Source of the DNA: Hyphomicrobium sp.
GTDB taxonomy: Bacteria; Pseudomonadota; Alphaproteobacteria; Rhizobiales; Hyphomicrobiaceae
Direction: 5' to 3'
DNA: 40,329 nt
NCBI GenBank assembly: GCA_025351425.1
Contig: JANXVY010000024.1
Location: forward strand, 1 to 40,329
Under the pieces are notes generated by a model that ran no database searches, was not told where the DNA came from, and worked only from the letters and a program-made list of their open reading frames with translations. This document shows positions 15,474 through 23,964 of this stretch, in pieces. Within the stretch, counting starts at the first letter, position 1. Each line of letters opens with the position of its first letter. Both the position numbers and the translations under genes were made by a program.

Positions 15474-15908
15474 TCAGGCTCCCTTGATCGTAAAGGCGAC
15501 GTCGACGTTGCCGCGGGTGGCGTGCGAATAGGGGCAAATTTTTTCGTGGGCTTCGTGGACTAGGCTTTCAAGCTCAGCCTGGGGCAGGCTCAGGTCTTCC
15601 ACATTCATCTTGACCGCAATGCCGAAGCCGCCGGCATCGCGCGGGCCGACAGTTACGGCGCAGATCACCTTGGCATCCTTGGCGCTCTTCTTGTGCTGGC
15701 TTGCTACAAAATCGAGGGCGCCGCCAAAGCACGCCGCATAACCGCAGGCAAATAGGTGCTCGGGCGTGGTGGTGCCCGGTTTGCCGGGGCCGCCCATTTC
15801 CTTTGGCACCGACAGATCCACGCTCACCGTGTGATCGGCGGCTTCGGAATGGCCGTTGCGGCCGCCGATGGCCGTTGCAGTCGCCGTGAATAGCGGTTTA
15901 ATCGACAT
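15474..15908 (-). CDS. ohr: Organic hydroperoxide resistance protein (Ohr, OsmC family)
   Basis: A cytoplasmic thiol peroxidase that reduces organic hydroperoxides using lipoyl-protein thiols. The 144-residue length fits Ohr. The peroxidatic Cys60 lies in FACGYAACFGGAL with Glu50 of TPEHLF, and the resolving Cys125 in CPYSHATRGN. The final NVDVAFTI is also conserved. The ATG at 15908 follows GAGGA. It is divergent from the DHA2 transporter, with a short shared promoter region of about 90 bp. OhrR, the usual MarR-type repressor, is not in the window. Confidence 0.96.
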   Translation of the reverse strand: MSIKPLFTATATAIGGRNGHSEAADHTVSVDLSVPKEMGGPGKPGTTTPEHLFACGYAACFGGALDFVASQHKKSAKDAKVICAVTVGPRDAGGFGIAVKMNVEDLSLPQAELESLVHEAHEKICPYSHATRGNVDVAFTIKGA

Positions 15909-15995
15909 GGCGTTTTCCTCGAGGCTGACGGTTTTGCGGGATTATGTTCTAGCGCCGCATTGACGGTACGGCAGCCCCAATTCATACCGCACCGC

Positions 15996-17390
15996 ATGCA
16001 AATTCGCATCATCCCATTAGTCGTGGCGACGGCCTTGTTCATGGAGAACATGGACTCGACCATCCTTGCCACCGCGCTTCCAACCATCGCCCGCGATCTC
16101 GGCGTCGATGCCATTTCGCTCAAGCTCGCGATTACCTCGTATCTCGTCGGGCTCGCGATTTTCATTCCCGTTTCCAGCTGGGTCGCCGACCGGCTCGGCG
16201 CGCGCACGACGTTCCGGTGCGCGCTGATCCTGTTTCTGGCATCCTCGATTGGATGTGCGTTTTCGTCCTCGCTCGCGGGATTCGTCGTCTGGCGCTTCAT
16301 CCAGGGGGTGGGCGGGGCCATGATGACGCCGGTCGGGCGGATGGTGATCGTGCGGTCGGTGCCAAAGACTGAACTGGTGGCCGCGCTGGCGACGCTGACG
16401 ATCCCAGCGCTCATCGGCCCGATGATGGGGCCACTGCTGGGCGGGGCCATCGTCACCTATACCGATTGGCGATGGATCTTTCTGGTCAATATTCCGATCG
16501 GGGTCGTCGGCCTCGTCATGGCGACGTTGTATTTCAACGACGAGCGCCCGGAGCCGACGCCGCTCGACGGCAAAGGCTTCGTGCTGTGCGCCATCGCTTT
16601 GCTGGGGTTGATCCTGGGGGCGACCGCGCTCGGCCGCCACGTCGCACCCGACTGGGCGATTGCGGCCTCGTTCGTCGCTGGCGCAACGGCCGCGGCGGCC
16701 TATGTGCGGCATGCCCGCGTAGTGGCCCATCCGCTGCTCGATCTGCGGCTGTTCGAGTTGCAATCGTTCGATGCCGGCATCTGGGGCGGCTGCCTGTTCC
16801 GCATCGGGGTCGGAGCGGTTGCGTTCCTGTTTCCGCTGATGCTGCAGATCGGCTTTGGGCTGGACGCGCTGACGTCGGGGGCATTGACGTTCGTCACGTC
16901 GGCGGGAGCGCTGCTTTCAAAGGTGTTCGGCGGGCGTATTCTCAAAGCGTTCGGGTTTCGCCGCGTGCTCATCGCCAATTCCGTGCTGGCGGTCGCCTCG
17001 ATCGGCCTTACCGGATTTCTGACGCCGCTGACACCGCATCTTCTGATCGTTCTGCTTATGCTCATGAGCGGGGTGTTCCGGTCGCTGCAGTTCACCAGCA
17101 TGCACGCGCTTTCGTACGCCGATATCGCGCCGCGGCAGGCGGGCGCGGCGACCAGTATTTCCAGCGTCGCCCAACAGGTCTCGCTCAGCATGGGGGTTGC
17201 GATCGGCGCGGTCGCGCTCGAATGGTCGCAGGCGGCGCACCGGCACGCCGCACCGCAAGCGGGGGATTTCTCGAACGCCTTGTTCGTGGTAGCGGGACTG
17301 TCGGCGTTATGCATCTTTAAGATGGTTCGCCTGCCTGCCAACGCTGGCCACGAGCTGACCGCGGGCCCACCCAAAACAATCGAGGAATAA
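15996..17390 (+). CDS. MFS transporter, DHA2 (EmrB/QacA) type
   Basis: A drug:H+ antiporter-type major facilitator of about 464 residues with roughly 14 hydrophobic spans. The first helix contains FMENMDSTILATALPTIA, the hallmark of DHA2 family motif D1, followed by the motif A loop WVADRLGARTTF. Motif C is IGPMMGPLLGGAIV. I chose the ATG at 15996, where the first helix begins; a TTG at 15960 would add 12 residues. Neither has a strong Shine-Dalgarno. The gene ends 2 nt before the gamma-glutamyltransferase-family gene, and its last codons carry that gene's ribosome-binding site (GAGGA), so the two are one transcript. The transported compound is unknown. Confidence 0.93.
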   Translation: MQIRIIPLVVATALFMENMDSTILATALPTIARDLGVDAISLKLAITSYLVGLAIFIPVSSWVADRLGARTTFRCALILFLASSIGCAFSSSLAGFVVWRFIQGVGGAMMTPVGRMVIVRSVPKTELVAALATLTIPALIGPMMGPLLGGAIVTYTDWRWIFLVNIPIGVVGLVMATLYFNDERPEPTPLDGKGFVLCAIALLGLILGATALGRHVAPDWAIAASFVAGATAAAAYVRHARVVAHPLLDLRLFELQSFDAGIWGGCLFRIGVGAVAFLFPLMLQIGFGLDALTSGALTFVTSAGALLSKVFGGRILKAFGFRRVLIANSVLAVASIGLTGFLTPLTPHLLIVLLMLMSGVFRSLQFTSMHALSYADIAPRQAGAATSISSVAQQVSLSMGVAIGAVALEWSQAAHRHAAPQAGDFSNALFVVAGLSALCIFKMVRLPANAGHELTAGPPKTIEE

Positions 17391-17392
17391 CC

Positions 17393-18997
17393 ATGCTGCA
17401 GAGCCGCCACGCGACACGGGGAATGGTGGTTGCACCCCACCATCTGGCGGCAGAGGCGGGGCTTGGCGTGCTGCGCGACGGCGGCAATGCGGTCGAAGCC
17501 ATGATCGCGGCGGCGAGCACAATCGCGGTCGTCTATCCCCACATGAACGGGCTTGGCGGCGACAATTTCTGGCTGATTTCGCGCGGGGGCAGGCCGCCTA
17601 TCGCGATCGATGCGTGCGGGGCGTCAGCGGGCCTTGCGTCTGCGCAGTTCTACGCCGAGCAGGGCTTAGCAACGGCCATTCCATCGCGCGGGCCGCTGAG
17701 CGCGCTGACGATGGCAGGGGCGGTGTCGGGCTGGCAGGCGGCGCTCGCGGCGAGCCAGGGCCTCGGGGGCAAGCTGCCGCTCTCGCGCCTGCTGGCGGAC
17801 GCAACGCATTATGCCCGCAACGGGTTTCCCGTCACGCATACGCAGGCCAAGAACAACATCGGCAAGCGCGCCGAACTCGAACATGTGCCGGGATTCGCCG
17901 CGAAATTCATGCCGGGCGGGGCGCCGCCCGCCGTGGGGCAGGTGTTTTGCAACGGACAGCTGGCGAGGACGCTGGACCAGCTCGCGGCGGCCGGCCTCGA
18001 CGATTTTTACCGCGGCGACCTTGCGCGCTCGATGGCGGCAGAACTCGAACGGGCAGGCAGTCCGCTGCGGCTGGCGGATTTCGAGCGTCACAAGGCGCTA
18101 TCGGTCACGCCGCTCGCCGTCGCGCTGACGCAGGCAACGGCTTACGGCATGCCGCCGCCCACGCAAGGGCTCGCATCGATGATGATCCTGGGGCTGTTCG
18201 ACCGCATCCGCCCGGCGGAGGCCGAAGGGTTCGACTACGTGCACGCGCTCGTTGAGGCGACCAAGCGCGCTTTCCTGGTGCGAGACGCGGAGGTCACCGA
18301 TCCAGCCTACATGCGCGCTGATCCCCAGCATTACCTCAAACCCGAAACGCTGGATGCGGACGCGGCCCTAATCGACAAGGCCCGCGCGCTGCCGTGGCCG
18401 CACACCGCCAAGAAAGGCGATACGGTCTGGCTCGGCGCGATCGACAAGGATGGCACCGCCGTCAGCTTCATCCAAAGCATCTACTGGGAGTTCGGCTCTG
18501 GCGTCGTGCTGCCGTCGACGGGCATCGTGTGGCAAAACCGGGGGACGTCGTTCGCTCTCTCGCCTGGGCACACCAATGCACTGACGCCGCTGCGGCGGCC
18601 GTTCCACACCATCCAGCCGGCCATGGCGCTGTTCAACGATGGCCGCGTCATGCCCTACGGGACGATGGGGGGCGAAGGCCAGCCGCAGACACAGGCGGCA
18701 GTCTATACACGGTATGCCGATTACGGGCAGGACCTGCAGGCCGCAATAACCGCGCCGCGCTGGCTGCTGGGCCGTACGTGGGGGTCGGATGCGACCAACT
18801 TGCGGATCGAGAACCGGTTTGCGCCCGACGTATTCGCGCGGCTTTCGGCGGCCGGTCACGATGTCGAGATCGTCGGCCCGTTCGAGGAAACCATGGGACA
18901 CGCGGGCGCGCTGGTGGCGCATACACAGGGCGACAAGGCCGGCGTTATCGAAGGCGCGTCAGACCCCCGCAGCGACGGCGCCGCTGCGGGGTTTTGA
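17393..18997 (+). CDS. Gamma-glutamyltransferase-family hydrolase (possibly oxamate amidohydrolase-like)
   Basis: An Ntn hydrolase of 534 residues that should self-cleave to expose a threonine. The N-terminal DGGNAVEAMIAAA and NGLGGDNF match the family. The expected nucleophile is Thr344 in KGDTVWLGAIDKDG, where true glutathione hydrolases have T-T-H-x-S; here the second Thr is Val. GEFGSG-like WEFGSGVVLP and GTMGGEGQPQTQ follow. GDTV-type sequences occur in HpxW-like oxamate amidohydrolases, so the substrate may be an amide other than glutathione; this is inference from memory. No signal peptide is visible, so it is likely cytoplasmic, unlike exported Ggt. It is translated directly after the DHA2 transporter and ends inside its own terminator. 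Confidence 0.9.
   Translation: MLQSRHATRGMVVAPHHLAAEAGLGVLRDGGNAVEAMIAAASTIAVVYPHMNGLGGDNFWLISRGGRPPIAIDACGASAGLASAQFYAEQGLATAIPSRGPLSALTMAGAVSGWQAALAASQGLGGKLPLSRLLADATHYARNGFPVTHTQAKNNIGKRAELEHVPGFAAKFMPGGAPPAVGQVFCNGQLARTLDQLAAAGLDDFYRGDLARSMAAELERAGSPLRLADFERHKALSVTPLAVALTQATAYGMPPPTQGLASMMILGLFDRIRPAEAEGFDYVHALVEATKRAFLVRDAEVTDPAYMRADPQHYLKPETLDADAALIDKARALPWPHTAKKGDTVWLGAIDKDGTAVSFIQSIYWEFGSGVVLPSTGIVWQNRGTSFALSPGHTNALTPLRRPFHTIQPAMALFNDGRVMPYGTMGGEGQPQTQAAVYTRYADYGQDLQAAITAPRWLLGRTWGSDATNLRIENRFAPDVFARLSAAGHDVEIVGPFEETMGHAGALVAHTQGDKAGVIEGASDPRSDGAAAGF
18965..18995 (+). terminator. Intrinsic terminator embedded in the 3' coding end
   Basis: CCCCGCAGCG/CGCTGCGGGG (18965-18974 with 18982-18991), a 10-bp perfect stem, is followed directly by TTTT. 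The stop codon TGA is 18995-18997, so the hairpin encodes the last ten or so residues of the hydrolase. Confidence 0.8.
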
Positions 18998-19000
18998 AGC

Positions 19001-19104
19001 TAGAGAAAATTCCGATCCTACGGAATCGGAATTTTTCTCTAGGTTATTGATTTTGCCGTATTTTCTGCGACGAACCGGTATCCACTTCGTCGGAAAATGC
19101 TCTA
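19001..19104. repeat. Dispersed two-hairpin intergenic repeat (Hyphomicrobiales type)
   Basis: Hairpin one: TAGAGAAAATTCCGAT with its near-complement (19001-19016 and 19025-19041, one extra T). Hairpin two: CGACGAA/TTCGTCG (19068-19074 with 19086-19092), extended by ATTTTC/GAAAAT after a 2-nt bulge (19060-19065 with 19093-19098). The whole reads from memory like a repeat found in many copies in Bradyrhizobium and relatives (the core ACGAAGTGGATACCGGTTCG in minus sense). It separates the hydrolase gene and the convergent small exported gene. Confidence 0.8.
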
Positions 19105-19114
19105 AGCGTAAAGC

Positions 19115-19363
19115 TTAGCCGCAGCGGTGCAGGCGGACGCAGCGGCGGAAGCGCCACGAGCCCCAGCCCCAGCGTTCGGCGCATTCATGGCGCACGTTTA
19201 CACAGCGGTCGCGATAGTCGACCTGGACTGCAAGTGACTGGTGTTGCGCAGCCGACGTGCCGAGCAACGTCAAGGGCGCGGCTTGAGCGGCCGCCGAAAG
19301 CGCCATCGTTAGACCAACAGCTGCCGTGGCAGCCAAGTGTTTCACCAATAGTTTCGTTTGCAT
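19115..19363 (-). CDS. Small exported basic Cys/Arg/Trp-rich protein
   Basis: An 82-residue protein with a clear signal peptide: MQTKLLVKHL, a hydrophobic core, and cleavage after SAAAQA near residue 28. The mature chain is strongly basic and contains four cysteines, in DRCVNVRHECAERWG and RRCVRLHRCG, spaced to form two disulfides in the periplasm. The ATG at 19363 is chosen because the signal peptide starts there; the open frame extends upstream without coding character. I know no function. It resembles in design the exported protein at 2556-2879. It is divergent from the antiporter gene. Confidence 0.7.
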   Translation of the reverse strand: MQTKLLVKHLAATAAVGLTMALSAAAQAAPLTLLGTSAAQHQSLAVQVDYRDRCVNVRHECAERWGWGSWRFRRCVRLHRCG

Positions 19364-19583
19364 TTTTTGCTCCGTCTCTGGGTGACCTTCCCCGGTCGTC
19401 CGATTCAAAAACGTGGGCCGGCAGATATTTCCGTCTCTCGTTGCGTGCCAATTCATCAGGCAAAAGCGCAAAAAATCAACGTTCAATTGCCTTGTTCTTC
19501 GGCGGTGCAGTGAGGAATTCAGATGCCGAGCGGTGAAGTATCTGTATTATGTATGCCAGTTTGATGCTGGGAGACTAGGAACT

Positions 19584-20861
19584 ATGACGACGGCAACATT
19601 GGATGGCGCGTCCGCGGCGCGGGCCGGGTCGGGCGTGCGTTGGCTGCAGCTGCTGCTCGGGTTTATCGTCATGATGACGATTTCGAGCCCGCAATACGTG
19701 TGGACCCTGTTCACCAACGACTTCATGAAGACGACTGGGGCGAAGCTGTCGGACGTGCAGTGGACGATCACGATCCTGATCGTGCTGCAGACGTGGCTCG
19801 CGCCGGCGCAGGGGTATCTGGTCGAACGGTTCGGGCCCAAGCTGCTGATCGGCCTCGGCGCGGTGCTGTCCGGGCTCGGCTGGGTCGCATCGTCTTATAT
19901 CACCAATCTCACCGGGCTTTATCTCACCTATGGGGTTTTGTGCGGGATCGGCACCGGCATCGTCTACATCGGCATCGTCGGGCTCATGGTGAAATGGTTC
20001 CCCGAGCGGCGCGGATTTGCGACCGGCATCGTGGCAGCAGGCTACGGCTTCGGCGCGATCTTCTCGACGTTCCCCATCGACGAAATGATGAAGACCAAAG
20101 GCTATCAGCCGACGCTGGCGACGTTTGGCGCGATCTTCGCCGTCGTCGGCCTGATCGCTGCGTTGATGCTGCGGGCGCCGCGCGAGGGTGACGTCGCGAT
20201 CAAGCCGCTGCTTGCGGGCGAGGTGAGCGGGCGCAACTATACCCCGGGGGAGATGCTCAAGACGCCGATCTTCTGGCTGATGTTTCTCATGTTCTCGATG
20301 ATGTCGACCGGGGGGCTGATGGTCATCACGCAGTTCAAGGCGTTCTCGGCTGCGTTCGGGATCGACGGCAAGACGATGGTAACGATCCTGGGCGTGACGA
20401 TGGCGGCGATTCCGGCGGCGCTGACGTTCGACCGCGTGACCAACGGCCTGACGCGGCCGTTCTTCGGCTGGGTCTCCGACACCATCGGACGCGAGAACAC
20501 GATGGCGATCGCGTTCATCCTGGAGGGGATCGCTATCTTCCTGATGCTGCAGTTCCGGTCCGATCCGTTCCTGCTCGTCGTGCTGTCGGGGCTCGTGTTC
20601 TTTGGCTGGGGGGAAATTTTCTCGCTGTTTCCTTCGACGCTCACCGACACGTTCGGAGCGGAGCATGCGACCACCAATTATGGGTTCTTGTACATGGCAC
20701 AGGGCATCGGCTCCATCCTAGGGGCACCGGTCGCCGCCATGATCTTCGAAAAGACCGGAAGCTGGCTGCCGGTGTTTTACACCATCATCACCATGGATAT
20801 CCTGACCGGGCTGCTCGCGCTGTTCCTGCTGAAGCCCATGCGCCGGGCGTTCCTCAAATAG
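19584..20861 (+). CDS. oxlT: Oxalate/formate antiporter-type MFS transporter
   Basis: A 425-residue major facilitator with about 12 hydrophobic spans, of the OFA type. Characteristic stretches are SSPQYVWTLFTNDF after helix 1, GYLVERFGPK in the motif A loop, IGIVGLMVKWFPERRGFATG between helices 4 and 5, and RPFFGWVSDTIGREN in the central loop. The family exchanges oxalate and formate, or other small monocarboxylates and dicarboxylates. The exact substrate is inference. AGGAA precedes the ATG at 19584; an open frame runs further upstream but is not transporter-like. It is followed after 61 bp by the POT peptide transporter on the same strand and may share its transcript. The hydrolase upstream may supply oxalate if it is an oxamate amidohydrolase (speculation). 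Confidence 0.85.
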   Translation: MTTATLDGASAARAGSGVRWLQLLLGFIVMMTISSPQYVWTLFTNDFMKTTGAKLSDVQWTITILIVLQTWLAPAQGYLVERFGPKLLIGLGAVLSGLGWVASSYITNLTGLYLTYGVLCGIGTGIVYIGIVGLMVKWFPERRGFATGIVAAGYGFGAIFSTFPIDEMMKTKGYQPTLATFGAIFAVVGLIAALMLRAPREGDVAIKPLLAGEVSGRNYTPGEMLKTPIFWLMFLMFSMMSTGGLMVITQFKAFSAAFGIDGKTMVTILGVTMAAIPAALTFDRVTNGLTRPFFGWVSDTIGRENTMAIAFILEGIAIFLMLQFRSDPFLLVVLSGLVFFGWGEIFSLFPSTLTDTFGAEHATTNYGFLYMAQGIGSILGAPVAAMIFEKTGSWLPVFYTIITMDILTGLLALFLLKPMRRAFLK

Positions 20862-20922
20862 GGAGTGGACGGGCGGCCATGGCCCTGCGAGCATAACTCG
20901 TGACGCTCTTGCAGGGACACTC

Positions 20923-22404
20923 ATGACCGCGACGACGAAGCTTGCACCGCCGGCGTCGACAGGCCACCCCGCTGGGCTGTCGACGCTGTTTTTCACCGAG
21001 ATGTGGGAACGGTTTTCCTATTACGGAATGCGGGCGCTGCTGACGCTGTTCATGGTTGCGCCGGTGGCCGAGGGCGGTCTCGGGTTTGCAACGCCAGACG
21101 CCGCACGTTTCTACGGCAACTATACGATGGCCGTGTACATGTTGCCGATCGCGGGCGGTTATCTCGCCGACCATTGGCTGGGTGCGCGGCGGGCCGTGCT
21201 GATCGGCGGCATGATCATCGCGTGCGGGCATTTTACGCTGGCGCTTCACAGTCTCACCAGCTTTTTCCTGGGACTGGTTTTGATCGCGCTCGGATCGGGG
21301 CTTTTGAAGCCCAACATTTCGGCCATGGTCGGCGGGCTCTACGCCAAGGACGATCCCAGACGGGATGCGGGATTCTCGATCTTCTATCTCGGCGTGAACC
21401 TGGGCGCGTTCCTCGCGCCGCTCGTGACGGGATATCTTGCGCAAAGCGCTGCGTTCAAGAGCTGGCTTGCGAGCCAGGGCTTTGATCCGGCGCAGAGCTG
21501 GCATTGGGGCTTTGCGGCGGCGGGCGTGGGCATGACGCTGGGGCTCGCCTCCTATCTGTGGCACGCCGACCGGCTCGCGGGCGTCGGCCACGCGCCGCCC
21601 GACGCCCAGCTGCCGCTCGCCAAGACCGCCGCCGTGCTGGCGGGCACCGTTGCATTGATGGGTTTAGCTGCCCTCTCCGACCGGAGCGGCTATGAAGCGC
21701 TACGGCTGATGTTCGTCATCTTGCCGGTGGCCGCCGTCGTCTATTTCGCGCGCCGCGCCGATCTCGACGGGCAGCGGCTGGCGGCGGTGTTTGCGTTTTT
21801 CCTGGCGGCGATGGTGTTCTGGGCGCTGTTCGAACAGGCGGGCTTCACGCTCGCGCTGTTTGCCGATCAGGCGACGCGCGGCGACCTGTTCGGCATCGCT
21901 TTTCCATCATCTTGGTTTCAGGCGTTGAACCCGCTGTTCGTGATCGCGCTCGCGCCGGTGTTCGCGTGGGGCTGGGTGCGGATGGGCACGCGGCAGCCGT
22001 CGAGCGCGATCAAGTTCACTCTCGGGCTGGCGTTCCTGACGCTGAGTTATCTGCTGATGGTGCCGGCGGCGGCGCTGACGGCTGGCGGCAAGGTCAGCCC
22101 GCTGTGGCTAGTCGGATTGTTTTTCCTGCAGACCGTCGGCGAGCTGTGCCTTTCGCCCGTCGGGCTATCGACGATGACCAAGCTCGCGCCGCCAAGCCTC
22201 GTCGGGCTGATCCTGGGCTTGTGGTTCCTGGCGGCGTCGTTTGGCAGCAAGATCGCGGCGCTGCTGGGCGGTGAGTTCCAAACCGCGGATGCGGGACAGC
22301 TCGCCGCGTTTTTCGGCGGGCTGGCCGCGGTGGCCGCGTTGGCGACGCTCGGGATGGGGCTTGCAGCGCCTTGGCTCAAAAGACTGATGGGCGATGTCAA
22401 GTGA
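20923..22404 (+). CDS. POT/PTR-family oligopeptide:H+ symporter
   Basis: A proton-coupled di- and tripeptide transporter of 493 residues, the usual size, with 12-14 hydrophobic spans. The first-helix proton and substrate motif is EMWERFSYYGMRALL (ExxERFxYY). The PTR2 signatures are GGYLADHWLGARR, KPNISAMVGGLY and FSIFYLGVNLGAFLAP. The C-terminal half keeps FWALFEQAG (the E-Q substrate region of helix 7) and VGELCLSPVGLSTMTKLAP. AGGGAC lies upstream of the ATG. Convergent with trhO, with a palindromic element between them. Confidence 0.95.
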   Translation: MTATTKLAPPASTGHPAGLSTLFFTEMWERFSYYGMRALLTLFMVAPVAEGGLGFATPDAARFYGNYTMAVYMLPIAGGYLADHWLGARRAVLIGGMIIACGHFTLALHSLTSFFLGLVLIALGSGLLKPNISAMVGGLYAKDDPRRDAGFSIFYLGVNLGAFLAPLVTGYLAQSAAFKSWLASQGFDPAQSWHWGFAAAGVGMTLGLASYLWHADRLAGVGHAPPDAQLPLAKTAAVLAGTVALMGLAALSDRSGYEALRLMFVILPVAAVVYFARRADLDGQRLAAVFAFFLAAMVFWALFEQAGFTLALFADQATRGDLFGIAFPSSWFQALNPLFVIALAPVFAWGWVRMGTRQPSSAIKFTLGLAFLTLSYLLMVPAAALTAGGKVSPLWLVGLFFLQTVGELCLSPVGLSTMTKLAPPSLVGLILGLWFLAASFGSKIAALLGGEFQTADAGQLAAFFGGLAAVAALATLGMGLAAPWLKRLMGDVK

Positions 22405-22424
22405 GGCTTGCTTGCGCAATCCGC

Positions 22425-22462
22425 AGGGCTACCGCCCTACAACCTGTTTGAAGGGTGACCCC
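22425..22462. repeat. Extragenic palindromic element between the POT gene and trhO
   Basis: AGGGC/GCCCT (22425-22429 with 22434-22438, loop TACC), then an imperfect hairpin TTGAAGGGT/ACCCCTCAA at about 22448-22466 that reaches the trhO stop. The first hairpin has the same GGGCTA(C/T)CGCCC core as at 4924 and, with one base fewer, at 26347. Its place between convergent genes suits transcript termination. Confidence 0.55.
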
Positions 22463-23260
22463 TCAAACTCCCCTTTGTTTGGGACCAAGGGGGCAGATTT
22501 CGCCGGGCGCGTGAGGTTGGCCGCAGGCGCGGCAGAGCGTCGTGCTCCCTTCAGCGACACCCTGGCCGAGGGCGACGCGCTCGTCGAACACGAAACATTC
22601 GCCCCGCCATAAGCTTTGATCGGGCGGGACCACTTCCAGGTATTTCAGGATGCCGCCCTTGAGGTGATAGACGTGCTCGAAGCCGAGGCCGAGCATCAAG
22701 GCGGTCGCCTTTTCGCAGCGGATGCCGCCAGTGCAGAACATCGCGACTTTCTTGTTGGTTTTGGGATCGAGATTTTTCGCGACATACGCTGGGAACTCGC
22801 CGAACGAGCGCGTGCCGGGATCGAGCGCGCCAGGGAAGGTGCCGACGCCATATTCGTAGGAATTGCGGGTGTCGATCAGGATCACGCCGTCGCTGCGGAT
22901 CAGGTCGTTCCAATCGACGGCATCGACATAGGTGCCGACGCGGACGGCCGGGTTGGCCTTTGGCACGCCGAGAGTTACGATTTCGCGTTTCAGCTTCACC
23001 TTGAGGCGCTGGAACGGCTGCTGTGCGCTGGCCGACAGCTTGGCCTCGAGGTCGGCAAAGCGAAGATCGGCGCGCAAGTGGGCGAGGAGGGCGTCGAGGC
23101 CCTCTTGCGGGCCGGTAATGGTCGCGTTGATGCCTTCGGACGCGAGCAAAATGGTGCCGATGATACCGAGTTCGTGGCAGCGGGCGTGAAGCTCGCCGCG
23201 GAGCTGCGGAGCGTCTGCGATGGCGACGAATTTGTAGAAGGCTGCAACCGTGTAAGCCAT
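22463..23260 (-). CDS. trhO: tRNA uridine(34) hydroxylase, rhodanese domain
   Basis: TrhO (formerly YceA) makes 5-hydroxyuridine at tRNA position 34. This 265-residue protein has the N-terminal acylphosphatase-like half (FYKFVAI, GTILLASEGINATITG) and a rhodanese domain with catalytic Cys176 in MFCTGGIRCEKA. The end holds a four-cysteine CRACG...CPL segment that may bind metal. The ATG at 23260 is chosen since MAYTVAAFYKF matches the family; the frame is open far upstream but overlaps the methyltransferase gene in another frame. It starts 11 nt after that gene, so the two are probably co-transcribed. Confidence 0.95.
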   Translation of the reverse strand: MAYTVAAFYKFVAIADAPQLRGELHARCHELGIIGTILLASEGINATITGPQEGLDALLAHLRADLRFADLEAKLSASAQQPFQRLKVKLKREIVTLGVPKANPAVRVGTYVDAVDWNDLIRSDGVILIDTRNSYEYGVGTFPGALDPGTRSFGEFPAYVAKNLDPKTNKKVAMFCTGGIRCEKATALMLGLGFEHVYHLKGGILKYLEVVPPDQSLWRGECFVFDERVALGQGVAEGSTTLCRACGQPHAPGEICPLGPKQRGV

Positions 23261-23271
23261 GCGTATCAACC

Positions 23272-23964
23272 TCAGCGCCGTACGTTCGAGAACGACCCTT
23301 GTGCCATTGCGGGGCGGGCTTGCGTCAGTTCCATTATCGTCACTGCTATCGCAGCGCCAGGTCTTGCCGGTTTCAGGTCGGCGACGGGGCGTTGCGTCCG
23401 GTGCACGCGCCAGCCGTGCGCCTCGGCGCGCTTCAGTAGCAGCGCCTGGTTTTCGCGGCCAGGGTCGGCGAGCAGTATCGTGCCGCCGGGGGCGAGGTTG
23501 CGCTGAAACAGGACGAACAGGGCCTCGTGGTCGTCCGTGTCGTAGGCGATATCTGCGCCGATGATAAGATCGTAGTGCGACATGTCGCGCCAGGCGTGCC
23601 AGTCGCCGGGCACGCAGCGGATGGCGGGGATGTTGTTGAGGCTGGCGGTCTTGATGCAGGCGGCAAGGGCTGAGAGATCGTGGTCGGTCTGGGTGACGTG
23701 TGCGCCGAGGGCTGCTGCAACGACGCCCGACAGGCCAAGGCCGGCGCCTAGCTCCAGCACGGTTTTGCCGGCAATGGGCGGTGTGCGGCTCGCGAGTTCC
23801 TCGCCAAGGCCAACGGCGGATTCCCACAGCATGAGCCCGAACGGGAAGATGACGCGGTCGCCCGAGGCTGCCAGCAAGGCGTCCTGGTCGTCGACGACGT
23901 CAACGATGTATGTGCGGCTGCCGATTTCTATGGCGCGGCGGGTGAACGGGAAGGTTTCTACCAT
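23272..23964 (-). CDS. Class I SAM-dependent methyltransferase (protein-lysine methyltransferase-like)
   Basis: A 230-residue Rossmann-fold methyltransferase. The SAM-binding motif I is VLELGAGLGLSG (residues 69-80). DHDL near 93-96 is motif II and GADIAYD (about 135-141) fills the place of the D/NPP-type loop. The preceding WESAVGLGEEL segment resembles the METTL21/PF10294 family of lysine methyltransferases, which in alphaproteobacteria include ETFB- and nicotinamide-type methyltransferase relatives; the exact target is unknown. No Shine-Dalgarno is visible before the ATG. It probably forms a two-gene unit with trhO, which does not by itself imply a tRNA substrate. Confidence 0.88.
   Translation of the reverse strand: MVETFPFTRRAIEIGSRTYIVDVVDDQDALLAASGDRVIFPFGLMLWESAVGLGEELASRTPPIAGKTVLELGAGLGLSGVVAAALGAHVTQTDHDLSALAACIKTASLNNIPAIRCVPGDWHAWRDMSHYDLIIGADIAYDTDDHEALFVLFQRNLAPGGTILLADPGRENQALLLKRAEAHGWRVHRTQRPVADLKPARPGAAIAVTIMELTQARPAMAQGSFSNVRR

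Noticed and set aside
23261-23827. Upstream extension of trhO to a 454-residue protein
   Set aside because: The extension lies in another frame of the methyltransferase gene and looks Arg/Pro-rich random; the family N-terminus starts at 23260.
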